DNA of 64,000 bases from an uncultured Eubacteriales bacterium (GTDB taxonomy: Bacteria > Bacillota > Clostridia > Oscillospirales > UBA644), in contig CAKSBH010000004.1 in NCBI GenBank assembly GCA_934438175.1, forward strand, positions 1 to 64,000, in the 5' to 3' direction. The notes below the pieces were generated by a model. The model saw nothing but the letters and a program-made list of their open reading frames with translations, was not told the DNA's origin and made no database searches. The position numbers and the translations under genes were made by a program. Position 1 is the first letter of the stretch. Every line of letters starts with the position of its first letter. This document shows, one piece after another, positions 24,063 to 32,243 of the stretch.

Positions 24063-24572
24063 ATGACAATAATCCGGTATAAAAATTTAACCATCCGCCA
24101 AGCCGAAGCTTCCGATGCAAAGCAGCTTGCCGCCTGGTGGAAAGACGGCGCGGTGATGGCACACGCAGGATTTCCCCATGGATTGGGAACAACCGAGGAA
24201 GACGTTGTCAAAGGACTTGGCAACGGTTGTATGGTCATTGAGGAAAATGACCGCCAGATCGGCGAATGCAATTACCGCAACGTAGCGGATGGCGTTGCAG
24301 AAATCGGCATTAAGATCTGCGAAACCGATTGTCAGAACCGCGGCGTCGGCAGAAAGGTTTTGAGTATGCTGATTGATTGGCTGTTCAGAAACGGTTATTC
24401 CAAAATTGTTCTTGATACGAACTTGACAAACAAAAGAGCGCAGCACGTTTACGAATCGCTTGGATTCCGCAAGGTACGAACCAACATAGACTCCTGGAAA
24501 GATCAACTCGGTCGGCTCCAATCTTCGGTGGATTACGAGCTGATCGAAAAAGATTTTGTCCGTTATACATGA
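24063..24572 (+). CDS. GNAT-family N-acetyltransferase
   Basis: This 169-aa protein has the GNAT core: LTIRQAEASDAKQLAAWW at the N-terminus, an acetyl-CoA loop region DCQNRGVGRKVLSMLIDW (Q/R-x-x-G-x-G/A) near 95-112, and TNKRAQHVYESLGFRKV near 122-138. It resembles the RimJ/RimL or aminoglycoside-acetyltransferase-like branch. The substrate cannot be told. GAGGGAAAAAG lies before the ATG. A GC-rich inverted segment near 24654-24682 may end its transcript. Confidence 0.8.
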   Translation: MTIIRYKNLTIRQAEASDAKQLAAWWKDGAVMAHAGFPHGLGTTEEDVVKGLGNGCMVIEENDRQIGECNYRNVADGVAEIGIKICETDCQNRGVGRKVLSMLIDWLFRNGYSKIVLDTNLTNKRAQHVYESLGFRKVRTNIDSWKDQLGRLQSSVDYELIEKDFVRYT

Positions 24573-24750
24573 GGGAAGCATCCGCCCCTGACAGCCAAAA
24601 TCGAAGACGACTTTATGAACATCCCCGGATGTGACGACAATTCATGGAAAAAAGCCGCTTGCCTATGCGGGTGGCTTTCTTCTATGCGAAAAATTCCGGT
24701 GAGGACGGATTGTCTGCCTTCCGTCCTTTCCGGTTCTTTCCGGAAAAGGG

Positions 24751-24779
24751 TTGAAATAAAATCTGAAATATGTTATACT
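24751..24779 (+). promoter_or_regulatory. promoter of the citrate synthase gene
   Basis: TTGAAA (24751-24756), 17-bp spacer, TATACT (24774-24779), about 33 bp before the GTG start. Confidence 0.65.
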
Positions 24780-24812
24780 ACACGTAAATCTCTGAAACGG
24801 GAGGAGAATCCT

Positions 24813-26168
24813 GTGAACTACTCTGAAATCACGCCTTACATAAAAGAACTTGCCCGGCTTTCGGACGAAGGAAACAAAATTGTTCCCGAAATGTATACGA
24901 AATACGATGTCAAACGAGGACTGCGTGATATCAACGGAAACGGCGTAGTTGCCGGTCTGACGGAAGTGTCCCGCATCAAGGCAAAGGAAAAAGACGCTCG
25001 GGGAAATGAAATTCCGTGTGAAGGGCAACTTTATTACAGAGGAATTAACATAAGGGATATTGTCCGGGGCTTCCTTGACGACAATCGGTTTGGCTTTGAA
25101 GAAACCGTATACCTTCTTCTGTTCTCAAAACTCCCAAACGAAACGGAATTATCGCAGTTTTGTGAGCAGCTCTCGGCGTATCGATCCCTGCCCCCTTCTT
25201 TCGTCCGCGATATGATTCTCAAAGCACCCGGAAAGGATATGATGAATGTTCTTTCCAGAGGGGTGTTGGCGCTTTACGCTTACGACGAAAATCCGGATGA
25301 TATTTCGACCGCCAACGTTTTGCGTCAATGTTTACAGTTGATTGCGGAATTTCCGCTTCTCGCGGTTTACGGGTACCAGTCTTTTCAGCATTATCATAAA
25401 AACAGCAGCTTGTTTATTCATTATCCAAAAAAAGAATTGAACACTGCCGAAAATTTGCTTTATATCCTTCGCGAAGATGGGCAATACACGCCGCTTGAGG
25501 CAAAGCTTCTTGATCTTGCACTCGTTCTGCACGCAGAACACGGCGGAGGAAACAACTCAACCTTTACCACACACGTCGTCACCTCGTCGGGAACCGACAC
25601 CTATTCTGCGATCTCTGCGGCGCTCGGCTCGCTCAAAGGTCCGCGCCATGGCGGCGCAAACATTAAAGTCATGCAGATGTTTGACGACATGAAGGCAACG
25701 ATCAACACGAAGGATAAGACTGCAGTCCAAGAGCACCTGATAAAATTGCTCGACAAGCAGGCGTTTGACAAAGCAGGGCTTATTTACGGAATGGGACACG
25801 CGGTCTATTCCCTCTCGGATCCGCGCGCAGACATTCTCCGCACCTATGCAAAACAGCTTTCTGAAGAAAAAGGAATGCAGGAAGAATTTGAGCTTTATGA
25901 AACCGTAGAAAAAATGGCTCCTCAGGTTATCGCCGAAAAGAGAAAAATGTATAAAGGCGTCAGCGCAAACGTGGATTTTTATTCGGGTATGGTCTACAAA
26001 ATGCTGGGACTCCCCTACGAATTGTTCACACCGATTTTTGCGGTTGCGCGGATTGCCGGATGGAGCGCGCACAGAATGGAGGAAATACAAAACGCCGGAA
26101 AAATTATCAGACCTGCATATACAAGCGTAAAAGAAGAATGTGCCTATGTGCCGATTAAGAGCCGCTGA
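24813..26168 (+). CDS. gltA: citrate synthase
   Basis: This 451-aa enzyme condenses acetyl-CoA with oxaloacetate. The GTG start at 24813 has GGAGGAG ahead of it and lies just after a promoter. Upstream open frame lacks a start signal. Catalytic residues are visible: His in GPRHGGAN (about 275), His in MGHAVYSLSDPRA (about 328) and Asp in NVDFYSG (about 388). The long N-terminal region (KYDVKRGLRDINGNGVVAGLTEVS) matches the form common in Clostridia and Bacteroidetes. No aconitase or isocitrate dehydrogenase neighbours it, so its role is probably glutamate precursor supply. Confidence 0.92.
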   Translation: MNYSEITPYIKELARLSDEGNKIVPEMYTKYDVKRGLRDINGNGVVAGLTEVSRIKAKEKDARGNEIPCEGQLYYRGINIRDIVRGFLDDNRFGFEETVYLLLFSKLPNETELSQFCEQLSAYRSLPPSFVRDMILKAPGKDMMNVLSRGVLALYAYDENPDDISTANVLRQCLQLIAEFPLLAVYGYQSFQHYHKNSSLFIHYPKKELNTAENLLYILREDGQYTPLEAKLLDLALVLHAEHGGGNNSTFTTHVVTSSGTDTYSAISAALGSLKGPRHGGANIKVMQMFDDMKATINTKDKTAVQEHLIKLLDKQAFDKAGLIYGMGHAVYSLSDPRADILRTYAKQLSEEKGMQEEFELYETVEKMAPQVIAEKRKMYKGVSANVDFYSGMVYKMLGLPYELFTPIFAVARIAGWSAHRMEEIQNAGKIIRPAYTSVKEECAYVPIKSR

Positions 26169-26231
26169 AATCCTTGCCGGAAAACGGCACGCCATTCCAA
26201 AAAGATTCTGCAAAAAACAGAAAGGGCTTTT

Positions 26232-27686
26232 ATGAAACTGGAAAGTGACAATCTTTTTTTACAATCCTCTTTCGCGTGGGCGATGCAAAAAGCAAAAACC
26301 TTCGTCGTAACGGGAACGCATCAGGGAGACATCAACCGCGGGGACGGTCCCCGTTGGTTCGGACCAGACCACAAGATTCTTTCTTCTCCAACCGAACCGT
26401 GGGCCATGCCGCAGGACTACAAGCCGGCATTCTGGGCCGGTTATCACGACCGCACGGCTTATTATATCCGCGATTTCGTCCATCAGGCATCCGGGGCCTG
26501 TCTTCTTGGGCTGAACGAAGAAATATACAACATGTTCTATACCTTTGTCAGTCACGCAAGCGAAAAAACCGGTTGGTTCGCGCCGTGGGCTTTCAACTTT
26601 GACAACAGCATTTATTATATGGACACCCCAAATGAAAAAGAATTTGTACGGGAGATTACGGCACAGTTTGAACTGGTGGAAAAAGCGTATTCGTTTTATT
26701 GCTATACCGGTGACGAACGCTACATCCGAAACGAGGTCATTTTCCGTTTTGTTGAAAAGATCCTGACCGATTTCATCACTGGTCTGGACGGAACGGTCTT
26801 TGCTCAAAAAAACGGGATTCCGGAGGGACGCGGCAATATCTGGCAGGGCTCGGCGACCTACAACGAACGTGGATTCCATGCAGTGGAAGCAGGGGACAGC
26901 ATTGCCGCTCAGTACAGGGCCATTCTGGCATACGCAAAGATTCTGGAAGCCCGTGGGGAACCCGAAAAAGCATCCATGCAGTTGGAACGGGGAGCACGGC
27001 TGAAACGCTATTTCAACGAAGAATGGAGCGTTGTGGACGGCACAGATTCCTATGCCTATGCCATCGATGCCGACGGAATCAAACATTACAAATGGGAGAA
27101 ACACGGAAATGTGCTGTATGGTGGAGAGTCCCTGTTCTTTCTTCCGCTGAAAGGAATCACGGAACGGGGCCCCCGGAATGACCGTTTGTTGGATTCCATC
27201 TTTGCAGCCGAAGCCGACGAACAAACCCGCAGCGACAACATCGAAGGACTGACCTATCTTCCCGAGGTGTTCTTCCCCTATCATCAAAACGAACGGGCGT
27301 GGTTCTGGATGAAACACATCCTCTCGCAGAAGGATGTTCCTCACGAACGCAACGCGCAGGGCACAAACAGCGATTACCCCGAAGTATCATTCACCTTTCT
27401 TGCCCATGTCGTTGAAGGGCTGATGGGCGTTCAGGTTCATGCAGCCAGAGGCGAAATCACGACCTGTCCGCAATTTCCCGAAGAGATCACAGACATTCAT
27501 CTGTCGGATCTCGCCTTCGGGAATTATACCGTAGATCTTACCTTGACGCGAAACCGGGCAGCCGTAAAAAATAAAAGTTCCCAAAGCATCCTGTGGAACT
27601 GTCGGTTTGAACACGGGCAGGATTCCCGCCTTTACGCATCGGAAATTCTACAGCCCGGCGAAGAACGGTCGTACCGCAGACCCTGA
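26232..27686 (+). CDS. six-hairpin glycosidase-like protein
   Basis: This 484-aa protein has no signal peptide and many aromatic motifs: FWAGYHDRTAYYIRDFVHQA near the N-terminus, YCYTGDERYIRN, and IPEGRGNIWQGSATYNERG. This pattern suggests an (alpha/alpha)6-barrel, as in GH families of the six-hairpin clan. The C-terminal 60 residues look like a small beta domain. It is probably a cytoplasmic glycoside hydrolase or phosphorylase-like enzyme. The substrate and catalytic acid are not assigned. It follows citrate synthase by 63 bp and ends at a strong terminator. Confidence 0.55.
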   Translation: MKLESDNLFLQSSFAWAMQKAKTFVVTGTHQGDINRGDGPRWFGPDHKILSSPTEPWAMPQDYKPAFWAGYHDRTAYYIRDFVHQASGACLLGLNEEIYNMFYTFVSHASEKTGWFAPWAFNFDNSIYYMDTPNEKEFVREITAQFELVEKAYSFYCYTGDERYIRNEVIFRFVEKILTDFITGLDGTVFAQKNGIPEGRGNIWQGSATYNERGFHAVEAGDSIAAQYRAILAYAKILEARGEPEKASMQLERGARLKRYFNEEWSVVDGTDSYAYAIDADGIKHYKWEKHGNVLYGGESLFFLPLKGITERGPRNDRLLDSIFAAEADEQTRSDNIEGLTYLPEVFFPYHQNERAWFWMKHILSQKDVPHERNAQGTNSDYPEVSFTFLAHVVEGLMGVQVHAARGEITTCPQFPEEITDIHLSDLAFGNYTVDLTLTRNRAAVKNKSSQSILWNCRFEHGQDSRLYASEILQPGEERSYRRP

Positions 27687-27694
27687 CGAAAAGA

Positions 27695-27723
27695 TCCGCA
27701 ACCGAAGTTGCGGATTTTTTTTA
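27695..27723 (+). terminator. terminator after the glycosidase-like gene
   Basis: 9-bp stem ATCCGCAAC/GTTGCGGAT with a CGAA loop, followed by eight T. Confidence 0.85.
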
Positions 27724-27742
27724 CTGAAATTCTGTACGCATC

Positions 27743-27782
27743 TTGACATTTTTGTACAACAGCTGTATAATGAACATGTTCA
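27743..27782 (+). promoter_or_regulatory. promoter with palindromic operator of the TetR operon
   Basis: TTGACA (27743-27748), 17-bp spacer, TATAAT (27766-27771). The palindrome TGAACATGTTCA (27771-27782) overlaps the -10 box, where a repressor would block initiation. The TetR protein encoded next is the likely ligand. Confidence 0.7.
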
Positions 27783-27840
27783 TATAAGGATTCATGAATA
27801 ATCTCGTGAAAATCGTTTCATCCTTACACCAGGTGTTTTT

Positions 27841-28356
27841 ATGCCCAAAAAGATTCAGAATGTAAAGCAACTCCTTTTGAACGAAGCAAAACGACAGATC
27901 GCTTGCTGCGGATATGCCGCAACAACCATACGATCGGTCGCCGATGGCTGCAACGTTGCGGTCGGAACGGTATACAACTATTTCCCATCCAAAGAAATGC
28001 TGATTGCTTCTTTTGTGGCAGAAGACTGGAAAAAGAGCATGGATGCCGCTGCCGGAGAAATGCCGGAAGAGCCCGAAAAAATTCTGCGGAGCGTTTATGA
28101 TCTTCTGCGGAATTTTTCCGAACAGCACCGTACACTTTTTTCGGATAAGGATGCGGAAAAGACATTTTTTGCGGTCTTCCCGCATCGACACAAACAGCTG
28201 CGAAATCAGATTGCCGCCCTGCTTTTACCAGCATGCGGGGAATCCTGCGACGCCTTCCTCCCCTCTTTTCTCGCCGAAGCGCTTCTGACATGGACGGCGG
28301 AAGGGGTTGCGTTTGAAACCCTGTTTCCCATTCTTCAATCGATTCTTGCAAAATAA
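27841..28356 (+). CDS. TetR-family regulator
   Basis: This 171-aa protein has an N-terminal TetR helix-turn-helix: TIRSVADGCNVAVGTVYNYF, then PSKEMLIASF. The rest is a helical ligand domain with no assignable ligand. It heads a co-directional five-gene set (27841-31640) with short gaps. The palindrome over its own promoter points to autoregulation together with the redox-type genes downstream. Confidence 0.85.
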   Translation: MPKKIQNVKQLLLNEAKRQIACCGYAATTIRSVADGCNVAVGTVYNYFPSKEMLIASFVAEDWKKSMDAAAGEMPEEPEKILRSVYDLLRNFSEQHRTLFSDKDAEKTFFAVFPHRHKQLRNQIAALLLPACGESCDAFLPSFLAEALLTWTAEGVAFETLFPILQSILAK

Positions 28357-28375
28357 TAAAAAGGAGATATCCACT

Positions 28376-29302
28376 ATGAGCAGTTTTGAAAACCTGCGCA
28401 TCGTTGACAACTTCTATCAGACCTCCCTCTTTTTCCCCATGCCGACCGTCATCATCAGCACGCTTTGCGAAGACGGTTCGACCTCACTTGGCCCTTACTC
28501 GCTGGTACAACCGTATTACGTCGCAGGTAAAGATTTCTATGCGATGCTTCTCAGTTGCCGGAACTCCTCCAACACCGCGCAGAACATTCTCCGCAACGGA
28601 AAATGCGCCCTGAATTTTATCGATGACAATCCCCGCTCTTTTAAGGAAGCGGTCAAACTCTCGTGGCCGGGAGATAAACCGTCCGACAAGATGCCGAAAT
28701 GCAACTTCCGTCTGGAAAAAGGGCTGATCGAAGAAGAGACCGGGGAAGCCCGTCCGATGGTTCTGACCGACGCCATCCAGTCCATCGAATGCACCTGGGT
28801 ACGGGAACTGGACGGAGCCGACCGCGACGTTGCCGGTGAACTGAACGGCTACGAGCCGCCGTATCACGATTTCAATGGCATCACCAGCAAATTCGGCGCG
28901 CATTTTATTCTTCGCGTTGACCGGATTCTTATGAAGAAAAAATACCGGGACGCAATCATCAACGGTGTCCGTGCAAAAGATTTTCCGCCGCTTCCGGTTG
29001 ATTACGGCTACCGGGATTCCAAAAATTTCTGGTTTCATAAAAAAGGTCACATGAGAGCCGAGTTGCTTGCCGTACGCAAAGCGTCTCTGGAATCGGTGCG
29101 TTATGCGGCAGACCGTGCCGACGATACCGTTAAATTCACGGACGATGCGCTGCAGACCATTCTCGGAGTTCCCCGTGTCTTTTTGCCTGTTGTACTCAAG
29201 GGCTGTGTCCAGTGGGCAAAAGAAAACGGCGTTACCTTGGTTACCGCAGAACACATGAAGATCATCAACGATAAACGTGCCAAAGAAAAAAATAAAAAGT
29301 AA
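28376..29302 (+). CDS. flavin-reductase-like protein with PCP-reductase-like C-terminus
   Basis: This 308-aa protein starts at the ATG with AAGGAGAT upstream. The first 200 residues match the FMN-binding split-barrel fold of flavin reductase-like proteins (TVIISTLCEDGSTSLGPYSL, then NSSNTAQNILRNGKCALNFI). The last 70 residues (VRYAADRADDTVKFTDDALQ onward) resemble the small helical PCP-reductase/light-independent domain appended to some flavoproteins. It probably binds FMN and reduces an unknown substrate. It is the second gene of the TetR operon. Confidence 0.65.
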   Translation: MSSFENLRIVDNFYQTSLFFPMPTVIISTLCEDGSTSLGPYSLVQPYYVAGKDFYAMLLSCRNSSNTAQNILRNGKCALNFIDDNPRSFKEAVKLSWPGDKPSDKMPKCNFRLEKGLIEEETGEARPMVLTDAIQSIECTWVRELDGADRDVAGELNGYEPPYHDFNGITSKFGAHFILRVDRILMKKKYRDAIINGVRAKDFPPLPVDYGYRDSKNFWFHKKGHMRAELLAVRKASLESVRYAADRADDTVKFTDDALQTILGVPRVFLPVVLKGCVQWAKENGVTLVTAEHMKIINDKRAKEKNKK

Positions 29303-29314
29303 GGAGACGTCGGT

Positions 29315-30181
29315 ATGAAAGTTGTACTTGCAGGGGCGTTCGGAAACCTCGGTTCCGAAATTCTGAAAGTCCTTTGCCGGGAAGGTCATGACGTCGTTGC
29401 CGCAGACCGAAGCGAAACAAAGATTTCCGGAACAGAAGGAAAATATCGCTTTGTCGCCATCGACGCAACCAACCCCGAAACCATGAAGGGACTTTGTGAC
29501 GGCGCCGATGTGGTCATTACGACCATCGGGCTGACCGGGGCTTCTACACGCTTCACCTCTTATGATATTGATTATCGGGGAAATATGAATCTTTACGAAG
29601 AAGCAAAGCGCGCAAAGGTAAAGAAATTCAATTACATCTCCGTCATTTCCTGCGACGAACGAGGCGCCGAAAAAGTTCCCATGCTGCATGCCAAGCATCT
29701 GGTGGAAGAGGAAATCAAAAAACAGCCGATGGATTATGTCATCTACCGTCCGACCGGATATTTCTACGATATCGCCAAAGTGTTCAAGCCCTACGTGGAC
29801 AAGGGTGAGATGCAGTTGCTCAAGGGATATGGTCACGTGCGCGCCAACGTGGTGGATTGCCCGGACTTTGCGGAATTCATCGTAGCACACATGACCGACA
29901 CCAATAAAACCTACAACGTAGGAGGGAAAGAAACCTACTCGTATGAGGAAATGGCGGAAATGTGTTTCCATGCTGCAGGAAAACCGCTCAAAATCAAATG
30001 GGCACCGATCTGGCTGTTTGGAATTCTCGCCAATCTGCCGAAAATCAAAAAAGCGGGCAAACACGACATCATTCTCTTCTCCAAATGGACACTCAGCCAC
30101 GATCTGGTTGGCGACACCGAAACCGGAGATGCCAGTTTTGCCGAATATATCCGTCATTATTTCGGAAAGAGAGGGAACTGA
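29315..30181 (+). CDS. NmrA-like NAD(P)-binding oxidoreductase
   Basis: This 288-aa protein has an N-terminal Rossmann motif (VVLAGAFGNLGSEILKVL, GxxGxxG pattern) and the atypical short-chain-dehydrogenase plan with VITTIGLTGAS, YRPTGYFYDIAK and a C-terminal TYNVGGKETYS. It lacks the classic YxxxK of active SDRs. NmrA-like proteins can be reductases or redox sensors. It sits 12 bp after the flavin-reductase-like gene and almost touches the next membrane gene. Confidence 0.7.
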   Translation: MKVVLAGAFGNLGSEILKVLCREGHDVVAADRSETKISGTEGKYRFVAIDATNPETMKGLCDGADVVITTIGLTGASTRFTSYDIDYRGNMNLYEEAKRAKVKKFNYISVISCDERGAEKVPMLHAKHLVEEEIKKQPMDYVIYRPTGYFYDIAKVFKPYVDKGEMQLLKGYGHVRANVVDCPDFAEFIVAHMTDTNKTYNVGGKETYSYEEMAEMCFHAAGKPLKIKWAPIWLFGILANLPKIKKAGKHDIILFSKWTLSHDLVGDTETGDASFAEYIRHYFGKRGN

Positions 30182-30183
30182 CG

Positions 30184-31008
30184 ATGCCGTGGAATCTGCT
30201 TGGCATTCTTCTTGCCGTCTGTGCGGTGCTGTGCGCAGTCGGATTTTATAAATTTGTTTATTTCCTTTCCATCGGTTACGGCTTTGCCGTGGCGGGCGGA
30301 AGCATTACGGTCTTGATTCTTTATCTGATTCATCCAACCGAAACGCCGCTTCTCCTGGTTCTGCTTCAAATGGCGTTGTTCGTTTTTTACGGGGTACGAC
30401 TTTCCGGATTCCTGCTTGTGCGGGAACTGAAAAATGCTTCGTTCCGCAAGACCGATGTTGCAAAAAATACCCTGACGAAAAACAACGAAAAGAAGATGCC
30501 ATTTTTTGTTTTGGTTACCATCTGGGTCAGTGTTTCGGTTCTGTATACGGCACAGGTCAGCCCGATGCTGTTCCGCATTGTCAACAACTCCACAGACTGG
30601 CTTCTTCCGCTGATCGGAATCGCAATTTCGCTTGCTGGAATTCTGTTGGAATCTGCAGCTGACACACAGAAATCCAAACAAAAGAAGCTTCGTCCGGACA
30701 TGGTGGCGACGGAAGGTCTGTACCGCATCGTCCGGTGTCCGAATTATCTTGGCGAAATCATTTTCTGGACCGGAGTTTTTATCAGCGGAATAACCACATA
30801 CGCCTCGGTCGGACAGTGGATTACTGCCGTGGTTGCGTATCTTGCTATTGTTTATATCATGTTCAACGGCGCACAGCGGCTGGAAAAGCGACAAATGGCA
30901 CGGTATGGCGACAACGAAGAATACAACGCTTACGCCAACCGCACCCCCATTCTTCTGCCCTTTGTTCCCCTGTATCATCTCAATAAAAACGAGGTGCAAA
31001 CGATATGA
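30184..31008 (+). CDS. DUF1295-like membrane enzyme (steroid 5-alpha-reductase fold)
   Basis: This 274-aa protein has about seven hydrophobic segments. The C-terminal motif GLYRIVRCPNYLGEIIFWTG, with a conserved basic/Pro-Asn-Tyr pattern, marks the DUF1295/isoprenylcysteine methyltransferase-like group. YGDNEEYNAYANRTPILLPF near the end fits as well. It would act on a lipid or steroid-like substrate using the NAD(P)H or flavin chemistry of its operon partners, by inference. It starts 2 bp after the NmrA-like stop and overlaps the next gene by 4 bp. Confidence 0.7.
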   Translation: MPWNLLGILLAVCAVLCAVGFYKFVYFLSIGYGFAVAGGSITVLILYLIHPTETPLLLVLLQMALFVFYGVRLSGFLLVRELKNASFRKTDVAKNTLTKNNEKKMPFFVLVTIWVSVSVLYTAQVSPMLFRIVNNSTDWLLPLIGIAISLAGILLESAADTQKSKQKKLRPDMVATEGLYRIVRCPNYLGEIIFWTGVFISGITTYASVGQWITAVVAYLAIVYIMFNGAQRLEKRQMARYGDNEEYNAYANRTPILLPFVPLYHLNKNEVQTI

Positions 31009-31640
31009 AAGACTTTTCCATTCCCATGGCACTTGTGGATTTTATCCCGGTCTGTCTTTTTGCTGCGGCAACGGTCCTTCTGATGCGCGACCTGTACAAC
31101 AAAATGAGCAAAGGGGCCTTTGCTCTCTTTTCCGCAGGGATGATCAACGTCCTCGGAGCCGGAGCACTGAAGGCAACCTACAAATTGCTTTATGCCGCCG
31201 GAATCTGTGATTTTGAGCCCCTTTCCCAGATGTTTTTTCCGGTACAAGCCATTGGCTTCCTGCTGGCAGGAATCGGAATACTCGCCATGCTGTGCCATCG
31301 TCAGACAAAACCGGCTGCGCTGGTCGTTGTCCCGCCTCTTTTCAGCGGAACATTTCTGTTCATAGGGCTGATGGTTGCCGGACTTGGCATGATTGATGCC
31401 GTTCTTTGCATTCTTGCCGTAAAATTGAAAAAGCCGGCACTCATCGGCTTGTTCCTTCTTTCTTTTATCTGCTCGCTCGGAATGGGCTATCTGTCTTCCC
31501 GGGATTTTACAAAAGCATCTATGAACTGGATTGCCGAAGGGGTCAACACGGTCGGCCAGAGTTGCCTGCTTCTCGGCACCATTCTGCTTCGCAAAAACGG
31601 ATTGGAAGAACTCCGGCTTCGGAACGGAGAAACCGCGTAA
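31005..31640 (+). CDS. integral membrane protein of unknown function
   Basis: This 211-aa protein has six or seven predicted transmembrane helices (VCLFAAATVLLM; MINVLGAGALKATYKLLYAA; LLAGIGILAMLC; LVVVPPLFSGTFLFIGLMVAG; and others) and no soluble domain. It is translationally coupled to the DUF1295-like gene (ATGA overlap) and is the last gene of the TetR operon before the terminator at 31657. I do not recognise the family. Confidence 0.6.
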   Translation: MKDFSIPMALVDFIPVCLFAAATVLLMRDLYNKMSKGAFALFSAGMINVLGAGALKATYKLLYAAGICDFEPLSQMFFPVQAIGFLLAGIGILAMLCHRQTKPAALVVVPPLFSGTFLFIGLMVAGLGMIDAVLCILAVKLKKPALIGLFLLSFICSLGMGYLSSRDFTKASMNWIAEGVNTVGQSCLLLGTILLRKNGLEELRLRNGETA

Positions 31641-31656
31641 CGAAACGAATCAAGAC

Positions 31657-31690
31657 AAAGCAGGAGCATCCGCGAGGAAGCCCCTGCTTT
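31657..31690 (+). terminator. terminator of the TetR operon
   Basis: Stem AAAGCAGG/CCTGCTTT followed by TT. Confidence 0.65.
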
Positions 31691-31756
31691 TTCGCTTGAA
31701 AACTGACGGAATCTGTGCTATAATAAAATAAGAGTTCCGAAAAGGAGAGGTTGACT

Positions 31757-32209
31757 GTGGACGAACGCGACGGACGGTTTCTGGACGCATACAAACAGGT
31801 CGAAGTCCTTTGCGGAGATTTACTGTCTTCCTCACACGGAATCCGTGCCTATCTGGAAGAACTGGAGCAAATCCCCCGCTTTCGATTGCCTCACGGAGAA
31901 GAAGAATATAAAAACTTAAAACACCTTCGTTGGTTACGCAATAAGATGGTTCACGACACGGTCTTTTTCAACGCAACCGAAGAGGACATCCGCTGGCTGA
32001 AGATGTTTTACCGGCGCATTTTACAAGGAGAAGATTCTCTGGCACAATGGAGGAGAAAACAGAAAAAGATTCGACCGACAAACCCTGCCGGAAAAAACAT
32101 AATCTCCCCCACTCCCTCCAAGCATCGCACGCCTCCTACATGGAAATGGGCAGTTCCTCTCGGCTTTCTTGCCTTGATCCTGCTGATTCTTTTCGCATTT
32201 CCCCGATAA
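31757..32209 (+). CDS. HEPN-like membrane-anchored protein (host paralogue)
   Basis: This 150-aa protein starts at GTG 31757 with AAAGGAGAGG six bases upstream. The helical N-terminal domain has YKQVEVLCGDLL and YKNLKHLRWLRNKMVHDT. R61-N-x3-H66 matches the HEPN RNase signature. A basic linker and one C-terminal transmembrane segment (WAVPLGFLALILLILFAF) follow. It shares this layout with the element protein at 10996-11481. It stands alone between terminators. RNase activity is unproven. Confidence 0.6.
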   Translation: MDERDGRFLDAYKQVEVLCGDLLSSSHGIRAYLEELEQIPRFRLPHGEEEYKNLKHLRWLRNKMVHDTVFFNATEEDIRWLKMFYRRILQGEDSLAQWRRKQKKIRPTNPAGKNIISPTPSKHRTPPTWKWAVPLGFLALILLILFAFPR

Positions 32210-32211
32210 AA

Positions 32212-32237
32212 ATCTCCCGGCTTTTCAACCGGGAGAT
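32212..32237. terminator. bidirectional terminator
   Basis: 9-bp stem ATCTCCCGG/CCGGGAGAT with A- and T-runs on either side. It serves the HEPN-like gene (+) and the polysaccharide operon (-). Confidence 0.85.
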
Positions 32238-32243
32238 CTTTTT

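Noticed and set aside
26259..27344. A 361-codon antisense frame opposite the glycosidase-like gene
   Set aside because: No start signal and low-complexity composition. It is a shadow of the real gene.
28484..30157. A 557-codon open frame on the minus strand opposite the flavin-reductase-like and NmrA-like genes
   Set aside because: The plus-strand genes have good starts, operon spacing and family motifs. The antisense product has none.
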